Origin: Flavobacterium sp. ASV13
GTDB lineage: Bacteria > Bacteroidota > Bacteroidia > Flavobacteriales > Flavobacteriaceae
Direction of reading: 5' to 3'
Assembly (NCBI RefSeq): GCF_000745775.1
Contig: NZ_JQJY01000003.1
Span: forward strand, 682,001 to 746,000
DNA: 64,000 nt
Shown in pieces: positions 33,713 to 41,470 of the stretch. The notes below the pieces were generated by a model, which worked only from the letters and a program-made list of their open reading frames with translations, did not search any database and had not been told where the DNA came from. The position numbers and the translations under genes were made by a program. The number at the start of each line of letters is the position of its first letter. The stretch's first letter is position 1.

Positions 33713-34300
33713 ATGAACCCAATTTTAAGCCAAAATCTATTTTTAGTAAAAGAACATATCGGAATGTTCAAAGCCTCAAATAATTACGACATTTATAATC
33801 CCGAGACGAATCAAATTATCATGAATTGCCGTGAAAATAATTTGGGCTTTTTTACCAAAATATTACGTTTCACCGATTACAAAAGAGCAACGCCATTTAA
33901 TGTTGAAATCACAACGGCTTCTGGTGAAAAATTAATTACTGTAAAAAGAGGAATTGCTATTTTCAGATCGACTGTTGAAGTCTTAGACGAAAAAGACAGA
34001 CTGATTGGAACTTTCAAACAAAAATTCTTCTCGTTTGGTGGAAGATTTGAAATTTTAGACAAAAATGAAAAACCTGTGGCAACACTTCAGGGAAAATGGA
34101 CGGGCTGGGATTTTAAATTTTCTCATGAAAACAAACAACTAGCTCAGGTAAGTAAAAAATGGGCCGGATTAGGAAAAGAGTTTTTTACCAGCGCCGATAA
34201 TTATGTTTTACAAATTGAAAATACTGTTGCAGCTGATAGTCCGCTGAGACAATTAATCTTAGGAGCCGTTATGTGCATTGACATGGTTCTGAAAGAATAA
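33713..34300 (+). CDS. LURP-one/scramblase-related beta-barrel-fold protein
   Basis: 195 residues. The repeating beta pattern (YDIYNPETNQIIMNCREN, VEITTASGEKLITVKRG, VEVLDEKDRLIGTFKQK, FEILDKNEKPVATLQGKW, GLGKEFFTSADNYVL) and a C-terminal hydrophobic helix (QLILGAVMCIDMVL) match the Tubby-like/phospholipid scramblase-related fold, common in Flavobacteriia. Its biochemical role in bacteria is unknown. It is 51 bp after the vWA gene, but has its own -7 box. Confidence 0.75.
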   Translation: MNPILSQNLFLVKEHIGMFKASNNYDIYNPETNQIIMNCRENNLGFFTKILRFTDYKRATPFNVEITTASGEKLITVKRGIAIFRSTVEVLDEKDRLIGTFKQKFFSFGGRFEILDKNEKPVATLQGKWTGWDFKFSHENKQLAQVSKKWAGLGKEFFTSADNYVLQIENTVAADSPLRQLILGAVMCIDMVLKE

Positions 34301-34361
34301 AAAAGGTGTTAAACTTAGATTAAGAAAGCATTGAAAGCATCATTTTAGGAAGCAAAAACTG

Positions 34362-34369
34362 TATTTTTG
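34362..34369 (+). promoter_or_regulatory. -7 promoter box TATTTTTG
   Basis: Exact TAnnTTTG match 42 nt before ATG 34412. It overlaps the TTG at 34367 that would open the longest frame, which rules that start out. Confidence 0.5.
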
Positions 34370-34411
34370 TGTAACTCAAATGATGCTTTCTGCATTTCTA
34401 AAAATACTATC

Positions 34412-35128
34412 ATGACAGACTTAAAAAATAAAACTGCCTTAATTACCGGGGCAGGAAAAGGAATTGGAAAAGCAATTGCAATTGCATTAGCGAAAGAAGG
34501 TGTAAATGTAATTTTAATTGCCAGAACTCAGGCCGACGTAGATCAGCTTGCAGATCAAACTAATAATTTGGGCGTAAAATCTCTAGCTTTGGCAGCCGAT
34601 GTTTCAGATATGAATTCGATAAATTCTGCGGTTGAAAAAGCTTTGGCAGAATTCAAAAACATTGACATTTTAATTAATAATGCCGGAATTGCTTCTTTTG
34701 GAAAATTCTTAGAATTGGAACCATGCGATTGGGAAAAAATAATTCAGGTGAATTTAATGGGAACGTACTACACGACTCGTGCAGTTATTCCAAACATGAT
34801 TGAAAGACAAACGGGAGATATCATCAATATTTCATCAACTGCAGGTTTGAACGGAAACCCATTGACAAGTGCTTACAGTGCCTCTAAATTTGCTGTTTTA
34901 GGATTAACAGATTCTTTGATGCAGGAAATGAGAAAACATAACATTAGAGTTTCGGCTCTTACACCAAGTACAGTTGCAACAGATTTGGCAATAGACTTAA
35001 ATTTAACCGATGGAAATCCTGAAAAAGTAATGCAATCTGAAGATATTGCTGAATTGTTAATCGCTCAGCTTAAATTAAACCGCAGAGTATTTATCAAAAA
35101 CAGCGCTATCTGGTCAACTAATCCTTAA
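34412..35128 (+). CDS. Short-chain dehydrogenase/reductase (3-ketoacyl-ACP reductase-like)
   Basis: 238 residues from ATG 34412. Classical [15 protein letters not shown] (NADP loop), [10 protein letters not shown], catalytic Ser in INISSTAG and YSASK (Tyr/Lys), and the FabG-like [13 protein letters not shown]. Ends without the C-terminal substrate extension of true FabG (VNGG...), so it may act on another carbonyl substrate. Soluble, cytoplasmic. No linked pathway genes are adjacent. Confidence 0.87.
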   Translation: MTDLKNKTALITGAGKGIGKAIAIALAKEGVNVILIARTQADVDQLADQTNNLGVKSLALAADVSDMNSINSAVEKALAEFKNIDILINNAGIASFGKFLELEPCDWEKIIQVNLMGTYYTTRAVIPNMIERQTGDIINISSTAGLNGNPLTSAYSASKFAVLGLTDSLMQEMRKHNIRVSALTPSTVATDLAIDLNLTDGNPEKVMQSEDIAELLIAQLKLNRRVFIKNSAIWSTNP

Positions 35129-35140
35129 AAAATTAAAATC

Positions 35141-35207
35141 CATCCCGATAACTATCGGGACAAATTCCAAATCCCAATCTAGATCAAACTTGGAATTTGG
35201 AATTTAA
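35141..35207. repeat. Degenerate CCCGATA palindrome plus facing heptads
   Basis: TCCCGATAACTATCGGGA (35142-35160) is followed by TTCCAAA, TCCCAAT and, in the opposite sense, TTGGAAT, TTGGAAT at a 7-nt step. The two halves can pair, downstream of the SDR gene. Confidence 0.65.
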
Positions 35208-35232
35208 GTATTGATATTTGATAAAATTAAAA

Positions 35233-35745
35233 ATGATGGAACAATATTTAAGACAATTAGTCGAAATAGAATTTGAAGATAAAAAGCAAATTTTTACCGG
35301 ATTTCTTATTGATTATTCGGATGACTGGATTTTGCTTCGAAACAATCCTGTTGATTTTATTTTAGATGGTTTTGTGATTTTGAAAAACAAAAACATCTTG
35401 GTGGTTAATCGTGATCATGATTTGGCTTTTACTGAAAAAGTGATTCGTTTAAAAGGCTTAAAAATCAATTCTGAAGATATAATTCCAATTAGAGATTTGG
35501 AATCGATTTTAAACTTTATCAGCAACAAATATGGCATTTTTCAAATTGCTAAAAAATCGGCTAAATCGGCATACTTAGGAAAATTGCTTTCTCTTTCAGA
35601 AGAAGAACTTCTTATTGATTTTTTAGATATCAGAGGTCAGTTTGGAGGTGAATTAAGTTTCAATCCTGAAAAAATAAGAGTTATAGAATTTGATACGGAT
35701 TATATTAATTCTTTGAAATTGGTGGTTTCTGAAGATTTAAAATAG
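35233..35745 (+). CDS. Protein of unknown function with two SH3/Lsm-like halves
   Basis: 170 residues from ATG 35233 (MMEQYLRQLVEIEFED); the upstream TTG at 35218 is less likely. First half: LVEIEFEDKKQIFTGFLIDYSDDWILLRNN...DGFVILKNKNI. Second half after residue ~105: SAYLGKLLSLSEEELLIDFLDIRGQFGGELSFNPEKIRVIEFDTDY. Both read as five short strands, like a small SH3/Sm barrel repeated. No signal or membrane segment. I do not recognise a named family; RNA or protein binding is only a guess. Confidence 0.7.
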   Translation: MMEQYLRQLVEIEFEDKKQIFTGFLIDYSDDWILLRNNPVDFILDGFVILKNKNILVVNRDHDLAFTEKVIRLKGLKINSEDIIPIRDLESILNFISNKYGIFQIAKKSAKSAYLGKLLSLSEEELLIDFLDIRGQFGGELSFNPEKIRVIEFDTDYINSLKLVVSEDLK

Positions 35746-35758
35746 ATTATAATACAAT

Positions 35759-35788
35759 AAAAAAGCCCTTTTTTAAAGGGCTTTTTTA
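35759..35788. terminator. Bidirectional terminator
   Basis: AAAAAAGCCCTTT / AAAGGGCTTTTTT with a 3-nt loop, between the converging SH3-like gene and mtaB. Confidence 0.92.
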
Positions 35789-35836
35789 TTATCATTTTTA
35801 ACTTAATCAAAATGACAAAACTTTATGTATGTCTTT

Positions 35837-37171
35837 TTAAGCTTCCGCCAATTTATTTACAAACTCCATACGAACACTGCCATCTTCGTCAATTTTAGTT
35901 AAATTGATTTCTTGCAAAGTATTTACCAATTCTGGATTCCAAGGTGTTTTTACTTTTACGTAATTTTCTGTGAAACCGTGAATATAACCTTCTTTGTTTT
36001 CTCCTTCAAAAAGAACCGTTCTTTGCGTTCCTAATTGACTTTCGTAAAAAGCACGACGTTTTTTAACCGATAATCCACGAAGCATTTTACTACGTTTTGC
36101 ACGAACATTTGCAGGTACAACGCCATCCATTTCTGCAGCTTCAGTATTATCTCTTTCTGAATAGGTAAATACGTGTAAATATGAAATATCTAATTCATTT
36201 AAGAAATGATACGTTTCTAAAAAATGTTCATCTGTTTCTCCAGGAAAACCAACGATAACATCAACACCAATGCAGGCATGAGGCATTACCTCACGAATTT
36301 TGCTCACACGATCAATATAAACTTCACGTAAATAACGGCGTTTCATCAATTTCAAAATATCATTACTTCCTGATTGAAGCGGAATATGAAAATGCGGCAC
36401 AAAAGTGCGGCTTTTAGAAACGAATTCAATTGTTTCGTTTTTCAATAAATTCGGTTCAATTGACGAAATTCTTAAACGCTCGATTCCTTCCACTTTATCT
36501 AAAGCCTGAACTAAATCCAGAAAAGTATGTTCATGTTTTTTATTCCCGAATTCTCCTTTACCATAATCTCCAATGTTTACACCCGTTAAAACAATTTCGC
36601 GAATATTTTGAGACGAGATTTCTTTGGCATTTTTTAAGACATTTTCTAAAGCATCACTTCTAGAAATTCCTCGTGCTAACGGAATTGTACAATACGTACA
36701 TTTATAATCGCAACCATCCTGAACTTTTAAGAAAGCACGTGTACGATCTCCAATGGAATAACTTCCAACATAAAAATCGGCTTCAGCAATTTCGCACGAG
36801 TGAACTTCACCCATATCGTTTTTGCTTAAATCATGAATATAATCGGTGATTTTAAATTTCTCGGTCGCACCCAAAACCAAATCAACTCCATCAACAGCGG
36901 CTAATTCTTCAGGTTTTAATTGTGCATAACAACCAACAGCAGCAACAAATGCTTTTTCATTAAGTTTCATTGCTTTCTTGACAACCTGCTTAAACTGTTT
37001 ATCAGCATTTTCAGTTACCGAACAGGTATTTATTACATAAATATCGGCAACTTCTTCAAAATCGACGCGGTCAAAACCTTCGCCATTAAAATTTCTGGCG
37101 ATTGTAGAAGTCTCTGAAAAATTCAGTTTACAACCCAGCGTATAAAAGGCAACTTTCTTTCTATTTTCCAT
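35837..37171 (-). CDS. mtaB: tRNA t6A37 methylthiotransferase MtaB
   Basis: 444 residues, full length. MiaB-type radical SAM enzyme: the N-terminal cluster cysteines are Cys14 (LGCKLN), Cys50 (NTCSVTE) and Cys81 (AVGCYAQ); the radical SAM motif CDYKCTYC has Cys154, 158 and 161; then IREIVLTGVNIGDYG, IPLQSGSNDILKLMKRRY and a C-terminal TRAM-like region. The spacing and GCKLN start fit MtaB (ms2t6A37) rather than MiaB or RimO. It modifies tRNAs reading ANN codons. Confidence 0.95.
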   Translation of the reverse strand: MENRKKVAFYTLGCKLNFSETSTIARNFNGEGFDRVDFEEVADIYVINTCSVTENADKQFKQVVKKAMKLNEKAFVAAVGCYAQLKPEELAAVDGVDLVLGATEKFKITDYIHDLSKNDMGEVHSCEIAEADFYVGSYSIGDRTRAFLKVQDGCDYKCTYCTIPLARGISRSDALENVLKNAKEISSQNIREIVLTGVNIGDYGKGEFGNKKHEHTFLDLVQALDKVEGIERLRISSIEPNLLKNETIEFVSKSRTFVPHFHIPLQSGSNDILKLMKRRYLREVYIDRVSKIREVMPHACIGVDVIVGFPGETDEHFLETYHFLNELDISYLHVFTYSERDNTEAAEMDGVVPANVRAKRSKMLRGLSVKKRRAFYESQLGTQRTVLFEGENKEGYIHGFTENYVKVKTPWNPELVNTLQEINLTKIDEDGSVRMEFVNKLAEA

Positions 37172-37216
37172 AATTTTCTTAAATTAATGAAATCGTTGTC
37201 AAAAAATTTAAGGGTG

Positions 37217-37224
37217 CAAATTTA
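37217..37224 (-). promoter_or_regulatory. -7 promoter box of mtaB
   Basis: Minus-strand TAAATTTG, exact TAnnTTTG match, 45 nt before the mtaB ATG. Confidence 0.45.
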
Positions 37225-37393
37225 CAAACAATATTTGTAAAAGAAAATTCAATAATCGACTTCGTTTCAACAATTTGCGTAAATTAGGGTTTTATTAAAA
37301 ATAAAATACACTTAATGATTGCAAAAATTTTGTAAAACAATATTTTTTTCGAACTTTACGTTATACAATTCAATAAGAATTAAATGACAAAAA

Positions 37394-37445
37394 CATCGAT
37401 TAAGTGCAAATTTCATCGATTAAATACATTTTTTTTCGATTTAAA
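37394..37445. promoter_or_regulatory. Three ATCGATTAA-type direct repeats at 20-bp spacing
   Basis: CATCGATTAA at 37394, the same at 37414, and TTCGATTTAA from 37435: the CGATT core starts at 37397, 37417 and 37437, exactly 20 bp apart, so on nearly the same helix face. CATCGATTAA is itself part-palindromic (ATCGAT). A regulator-binding array upstream of the secreted-protein gene is plausible. Confidence 0.4.
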
Positions 37446-37656
37446 TTGAAAAAATCTTACATTTACTAGAGCTAAATCTTCAATCGAAATTTAGCAAGAT
37501 TTGGAAATGATAAAAAGTATTGATTAATTTAATAATAAATCGGACATAACAATTTTGAATTTCAATCGTTATGTTGTTGTTTTGTGTTACAAAATGAAAT
37601 GGGAAAGCCGAAAACCAAAGAGAGTAGGCAAAATAAATTTACAAATACCACACTTT

Positions 37657-38181
37657 ATGAAAGCATTTTTACCCACAATCTGCTTGATGTTCTTAGCCAT
37701 TTTTAGTTCCCAAGCGCAAACTAATGCTGCTGCTCCAGCAACAAATCCATTTCCATCTATCAGTACTTTAACGACTTGGGCAAGTTTAAACTCTCAGCAA
37801 CAATTTGATGTTGCCATTCGTGCCGTTGGTTTTAAATTTGAAGTAAAAGAACCTGGTGCAGAATCTACTGCCTACACTTATATTCGTAAAGTAACCGTAA
37901 ATGAAGTAAATTACACAGACAGAATTGTTTACAGAATCACAAATAATAATTCTGCAAGCATTATTTCCCTTGTTACGGCTTCTACAGACTTAGTAAGTTT
38001 GTACACACCACAATTAGCAACTTTCAAAAACAACAATTGCAAAACTGAAATGTCTAAAGACAAAAACACTACTTGCAGCTGTTACGAAAGTGCTGCTTAT
38101 GCAATCGATCTTTGCGACGAACGTGTAAAATTAACAATGGGTGACGGAAATAAATATTTTGTTTCTGTAGCTAAAAAATAA
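37657..38181 (+). CDS. Secreted protein of unknown function, Cys-rich C-terminus
   Basis: 174 residues from ATG 37657, which gives a clean signal peptide (MKAFLPTICLMFLAIFSSQAQ). The mature protein has an Ala/Pro-rich start, a segment WASLNSQQQFDVAIRAVGF, beta-rich middle (YTYIRKVTVNEVNYTDRIVYRI) and four clustered cysteines near the end (NNCKTEM, TTCSCYES, DLCDERV), likely two disulfides or a metal site. I do not recognise a family. A long repeat-bearing region precedes it. Confidence 0.7.
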   Translation: MKAFLPTICLMFLAIFSSQAQTNAAAPATNPFPSISTLTTWASLNSQQQFDVAIRAVGFKFEVKEPGAESTAYTYIRKVTVNEVNYTDRIVYRITNNNSASIISLVTASTDLVSLYTPQLATFKNNNCKTEMSKDKNTTCSCYESAAYAIDLCDERVKLTMGDGNKYFVSVAKK

Positions 38182-38201
38182 ATAAATCAAGAAACGACGT
38201 T

Positions 38202-38244
38202 TTCCAAATCTTTGCAAACCTTATAAATTTACAAAGATTTGGAA
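38202..38244. terminator. Inverted repeat between converging genes
   Basis: TTCCAAATCTTTG / CAAAGATTTGGAA, 13 bp perfect, 17-nt loop, between the secreted-protein gene and the GNAT gene. No long T run, so a weak terminator or a repeat. Confidence 0.6.
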
Positions 38245-38256
38245 CGCATTTCTTAA

Positions 38257-38784
38257 TTATAGGTTTGGATTTTTCATTTCATACCAGACTTCAGTTTCTC
38301 CTTCATATTCAAAAGAGTTTACATACTGTAAGCCTAATTTTTCGAGAATTTTTCTTGAGTTTTCATTCCCTGCGTCTGCATATGCATACAGCGCATCTAC
38401 TTTCATTTCATTAAAAGCATAATCTACAAAAGCTTTTCCTGCTTCGGTCGCATAACCTTTTCCCCAATATTTTTCTATGAAACGATAACCAATTTCATAA
38501 AAGTTTTTATGCCCGTTAATTTCATCTGTGATGAATTTTATTCCAGACCAACCCAAAAACTCATTGGTTTCCTTAAGAATTACCGCCCAGCGTCCAATCC
38601 CAAAATCTTTGTATTGTTTTTGAGCAAAATGAATATATTCAATACTCTCTTCGAGCTTTTTTACTGGATTATTTCCTAAAAAGAGATGAACTTTTGGATT
38701 TGAATCCAATTCAAACATTCCGTCAGCGTCAGAAAGAAGTAATTCTCTTAATAGCAAACGTTCTGTTTCGATTGGATTTTTCAT
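38257..38784 (-). CDS. GNAT N-acetyltransferase (RimJ/RimL type)
   Basis: 175 residues, Acetyltransf_3 pattern: TERLLLRELLLSDADGMFEL, EIGYRFIEKYWGKGYATEAGKAFVDYAF (acetyl-CoA loop KYWGKGYATEAG), and AYADAGNENSRKILEKLGLQ. Such enzymes acetylate protein N-termini, small amines or antibiotics; the substrate is not predictable. It begins 7 bp after the HAD gene stop, so it is the last gene of that minus-strand run. Confidence 0.88.
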   Translation of the reverse strand: MKNPIETERLLLRELLLSDADGMFELDSNPKVHLFLGNNPVKKLEESIEYIHFAQKQYKDFGIGRWAVILKETNEFLGWSGIKFITDEINGHKNFYEIGYRFIEKYWGKGYATEAGKAFVDYAFNEMKVDALYAYADAGNENSRKILEKLGLQYVNSFEYEGETEVWYEMKNPNL

Positions 38785-38791
38785 TTTTAAT

Positions 38792-39595
38792 TTAGTTTAA
38801 AATATACTTTTGAACCACCTCAGCAACTCCATCATCATTATTTGAAGCTACGATCAAATCTGCTCTGTCACGTAATTCAGGCGTTACATTATCAACCCAA
38901 ACACCAAGACCGGCATATTCTATCATTGTCAAATCATTTCCTGCATTTCCTACAGCAATAATTTCTTCTTGAAGAATTCTTAATTTCTCTGCCAAAAATC
39001 GCAAACTTGCCGCTTTATCAATTCCTTGCTGTGCTGCTTCCAGAAAGAAAGGTTTTGACATTGAAACACTTAAATGTGGCATTTTAGCTTTCAAATCTTC
39101 TTCTAGTTCTTTCAATTCAGACGGTTCTTTCAACAGAATACATTTTACAGCAGGTCTATCTACATAATCCTTAAAACTAGAAACCAAAAGATGAGGCATG
39201 CCTGTAATTTCTTTTTCGATTTCTATAAATTCAGAATCGGTTTCGCTTATAATTTCGTCATCTAAATACGTAATGATATGTGTATTCATTTTCACGCTGT
39301 AATCATACAAATCGTGAATTTGTTCAACAGTTAATTTCTGTTCAAATAAAACAAGATCATCTTTTACACGACTGATAATTGCTCCATTAAACGAAATCAT
39401 ATAAGAATCATTAATATCTAATTCCAATTCTTTTGCATAAGTCGTCATTGCAGAAGTTGGGCGGCCAGAGGCTAAAACCACATAAACTCCTTTTGCCTGA
39501 GCTTCTAATAATACTTTTTTATTTAAATCTGAAATTCTATGATCGTCTGTCAACAAGGTATCATCCATGTCGAGCACTAGCATTTTGTATTGCAT
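38792..39595 (-). CDS. Cof-type HAD-IIB phosphatase
   Basis: 267 residues. Motif I DMDDTLLTDDH (nucleophile Asp, residues ~9-13), LASGRPTSAM (motif II), IDKAASLRFL (motif III Lys) and VGNAGNDLTMIEYAGLGV (motif IV, here GNAGND rather than the usual GDGEND or GDQEND). The C2B cap lies between motifs II and III. YidA/Cof-like enzymes dephosphorylate sugar phosphates or cofactors such as pyridoxal phosphate. Cytoplasmic. Confidence 0.92.
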   Translation of the reverse strand: MQYKMLVLDMDDTLLTDDHRISDLNKKVLLEAQAKGVYVVLASGRPTSAMTTYAKELELDINDSYMISFNGAIISRVKDDLVLFEQKLTVEQIHDLYDYSVKMNTHIITYLDDEIISETDSEFIEIEKEITGMPHLLVSSFKDYVDRPAVKCILLKEPSELKELEEDLKAKMPHLSVSMSKPFFLEAAQQGIDKAASLRFLAEKLRILQEEIIAVGNAGNDLTMIEYAGLGVWVDNVTPELRDRADLIVASNNDDGVAEVVQKYILN

Positions 39596-39603
39596 TTTTT
39601 TTT

Positions 39604-39688
39604 AGTTTTCAGTTTTGAGTATTCAGTCGCAGTTTGCAGTCACAGTTTAGAACGGAAAACTGAATACTGCGACTGAATACTGAAAACT
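39604..39688. repeat. Heptad-like AGT/ACT array
   Basis: AGT at 39604, 39611, 39618, 39625, 39631, 39638 and 39644 (steps 7,7,7,6,7,6), then in the opposite sense ACT at 39659, 39666, 39672, 39679 and 39686 (7,6,7,7). The halves pair into a long imperfect stem between the HAD and DUF2007 genes. A relative is at 50362-50411. Confidence 0.75.
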
Positions 39689-39689
39689 T

Positions 39690-39908
39690 TTATAGACTCA
39701 TTCTAAAATCTTCGATAACGGGATTTGCTTTTGCAAAATCGGTTTCCTGAATAAAAACCTCAACTGCCAAATCTGTTCCGCCAAAACCTCCTAAACGAGC
39801 CGACTGGATATTATCTTTTTTTACTGTTTCTACTCCCGCTTCTTCTAATCTTTCCTGTAAAGCAATTGCTAATACTTCACTTCCTGAAAACACCTTCATT
39901 AATCCCAT
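39690..39908 (-). CDS. DUF2007 domain protein
   Basis: 72 residues, entire protein is the DUF2007 (putative signal-transducing) fold: MKVFSGSEVLAIALQERLEEAGVE, then a beta hairpin and DLAVEVFIQETDFAKANPVIEDF. Function unknown in the family; ferredoxin-like small domain. The start could be Met1 or Met4 (MGLM). It lies 14 bp after the hydrolase gene on the same strand. Confidence 0.85.
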   Translation of the reverse strand: MGLMKVFSGSEVLAIALQERLEEAGVETVKKDNIQSARLGGFGGTDLAVEVFIQETDFAKANPVIEDFRMSL

Positions 39909-39922
39909 AACATTCTATTTTT

Positions 39923-40732
39923 TTATTGTAAAATTATTTTTAATTCTTCCTGAAAACTTTCATTTTCATTCATTCCGATATGCTCTTGTCCTTTTAAAGG
40001 ATAAAAATGCCCTTTATTACCTAAAATTTTATTTAAGCGAATTGAATTTTCAACCGGAATTAGCTGATCATCCAAACCATGAAAAATATAAATCGGCGCT
40101 TTAACTTTTGGTAAAAATTGATACGTTTCTAAATGAAACTTCTTCATAAAATCAGGAAAAAAACGAACTTTGGTTCCTGACAATTCTGTGAAACTAAAAT
40201 AAGGAGATTGCAGTATTAACGCTTTTGGATTATTTTCTGAAGCTAAAATTGCTGCTAATCCGGAACCAATTGAATAACCCGCAACGATAATTTTATTTTC
40301 AGAATATTTTTGACGTAATTTTTTATAGACAACTGCAACATCATTATTTAATTGCTCCTCATTCTCAATCTCACCTTCACTTTTTCCAAAACTGCGGTAA
40401 TCCAGAATAAAAATATCATATCCTAAATTAGTATACATTTTCGCAATTTTTCCCCAGGTCTCTAATGTTCCAGCATTTCCATGAAGATAAAACACAAGTC
40501 CTTTTGAATTTTCAGCCTTAAACAACAAACCATTTAAGTTTACACCATCAAATGATTTAATATTCAGTTCTTCAAAATTGCTTTGATAATCAAATTTATA
40601 ATCTTTTGGAAGTGCAGCATTTTGAAACACCATTCCAACTTGATTAAAATATACGTATGAAACAACAATTACATAAATAACAACAAAAAACGCCAATAGC
40701 GCAATTGTCAAAAATTTAAGTGTATGTATCAT
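39923..40732 (-). CDS. Membrane-anchored alpha/beta hydrolase
   Basis: 269 residues. One N-terminal helix (FLTIALLAFFVVIYVIVVSYVYF) then an S33-type hydrolase: oxyanion HGNAGTLETWG, nucleophile Ser in VAGYSIGSGLAA, Asp in FHGLDDQLIPVENS, His in GQEHIGMNE. BEM46/YqkD-like proteins of this form sit on the membrane; esterase or peptidase activity is likely but untested. Followed closely by DUF2007. Confidence 0.9.
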   Translation of the reverse strand: MIHTLKFLTIALLAFFVVIYVIVVSYVYFNQVGMVFQNAALPKDYKFDYQSNFEELNIKSFDGVNLNGLLFKAENSKGLVFYLHGNAGTLETWGKIAKMYTNLGYDIFILDYRSFGKSEGEIENEEQLNNDVAVVYKKLRQKYSENKIIVAGYSIGSGLAAILASENNPKALILQSPYFSFTELSGTKVRFFPDFMKKFHLETYQFLPKVKAPIYIFHGLDDQLIPVENSIRLNKILGNKGHFYPLKGQEHIGMNENESFQEELKIILQ

Positions 40733-40754
40733 TTCCAGAAATATTCTAAGATTT

Positions 40755-41420
40755 TTACTCCTCTTCTTCTACGTCGTCTTCCTCTTCATCCAATTCTTCT
40801 TCGCCTTCTTCATCCATATCGAACAAATAAGGCTCAACAAGCATTTTATCGGCTAGAATTTCAACACGTTCTGTTAGGTTTTCAGTAAAAATTAAACGCT
40901 GTGTTTTAGTAATACTATTCGAAATACGCATAATTTTAGGTTCGTGGCGTAATTTCAAAATTGGGTCTGCATCATCCAAAATAAACATTTTTAGACGATT
41001 CACATTATAACCTGCCGTACTAAACATATCATTTAATTTGGTTGGAGTTCCGATCAAAACATCGATTCCGGTAGAAATATAGTTTTTATCATAATCCATA
41101 TCGCCTTTTTCATTTACACCGTAAACTTCTAAATTGGTGTATTTTCCATATTTCTCAAAAAGCTCAACCATTTCCAAAACCTTTGCTTTATCTTCAACAA
41201 TAATCAAAGCACGTGGAGATTCTTCTGTTTTTCCTGCCAATTGCTGAATTACATTCAAAACAATTGTCGTTGTTTTTCCACTTCCGTCTGGAGAAACAAT
41301 AATGGCATCAGCCCCACTTTTGATTGTCGAAAAAGTTTCCATTTGCAAAACATTTGCTTCTGTTAAACCGTTTTCAATAAGTCCGTCCTGTAATTTCTCG
41401 TTTATTTTTTTTAGTTTCAT
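40755..41420 (-). CDS. Half DEAD-box helicase: RecA1-like domain with acidic tail
   Basis: 221 residues, against ~400 for a complete DEAD-box core. Present: Walker A SPDGSGKT (43-50), Walker B in DDAD form (149-152), GTPTKLNDM (motif Ib-like). The SAT motif is replaced by FTEN and there is no second RecA domain, so ATP-driven unwinding alone is unlikely. The last ~20 residues are nearly all Glu/Asp. It may be an accessory RNA-binding or helicase-regulating protein. The frame is clean at both ends, so it is not a recent truncation visible from here. Confidence 0.8.
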   Translation of the reverse strand: MKLKKINEKLQDGLIENGLTEANVLQMETFSTIKSGADAIIVSPDGSGKTTTIVLNVIQQLAGKTEESPRALIIVEDKAKVLEMVELFEKYGKYTNLEVYGVNEKGDMDYDKNYISTGIDVLIGTPTKLNDMFSTAGYNVNRLKMFILDDADPILKLRHEPKIMRISNSITKTQRLIFTENLTERVEILADKMLVEPYLFDMDEEGEEELDEEEDDVEEEE

Positions 41421-41424
41421 TTCT

Positions 41425-41463
41425 AAATTTTAGATTTATGATATTAGATTTCAGATTGAAAAC
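41425..41463. repeat. Heptad array (TTnnAGA words)
   Basis: GA-ended words at a strict 7-nt step: AGA/TGA at 41432, 41439, 41446 and 41453, between the half-helicase gene and the regulator gene. Confidence 0.7.
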
Positions 41464-41470
41464 TAAATCA

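Larger units (their letters stand above)
37172..37656. other. 485-bp AT-rich intergenic region
   Basis: Between mtaB and the secreted-protein gene. It holds the mtaB -7 box and a 20-bp-spaced direct repeat (both annotated separately). A frame open from TTG 37555 runs into the next gene, but its first 34 residues (basic, no signal) look non-coding. No tRNA or clear terminator is seen. Confidence 0.6.
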
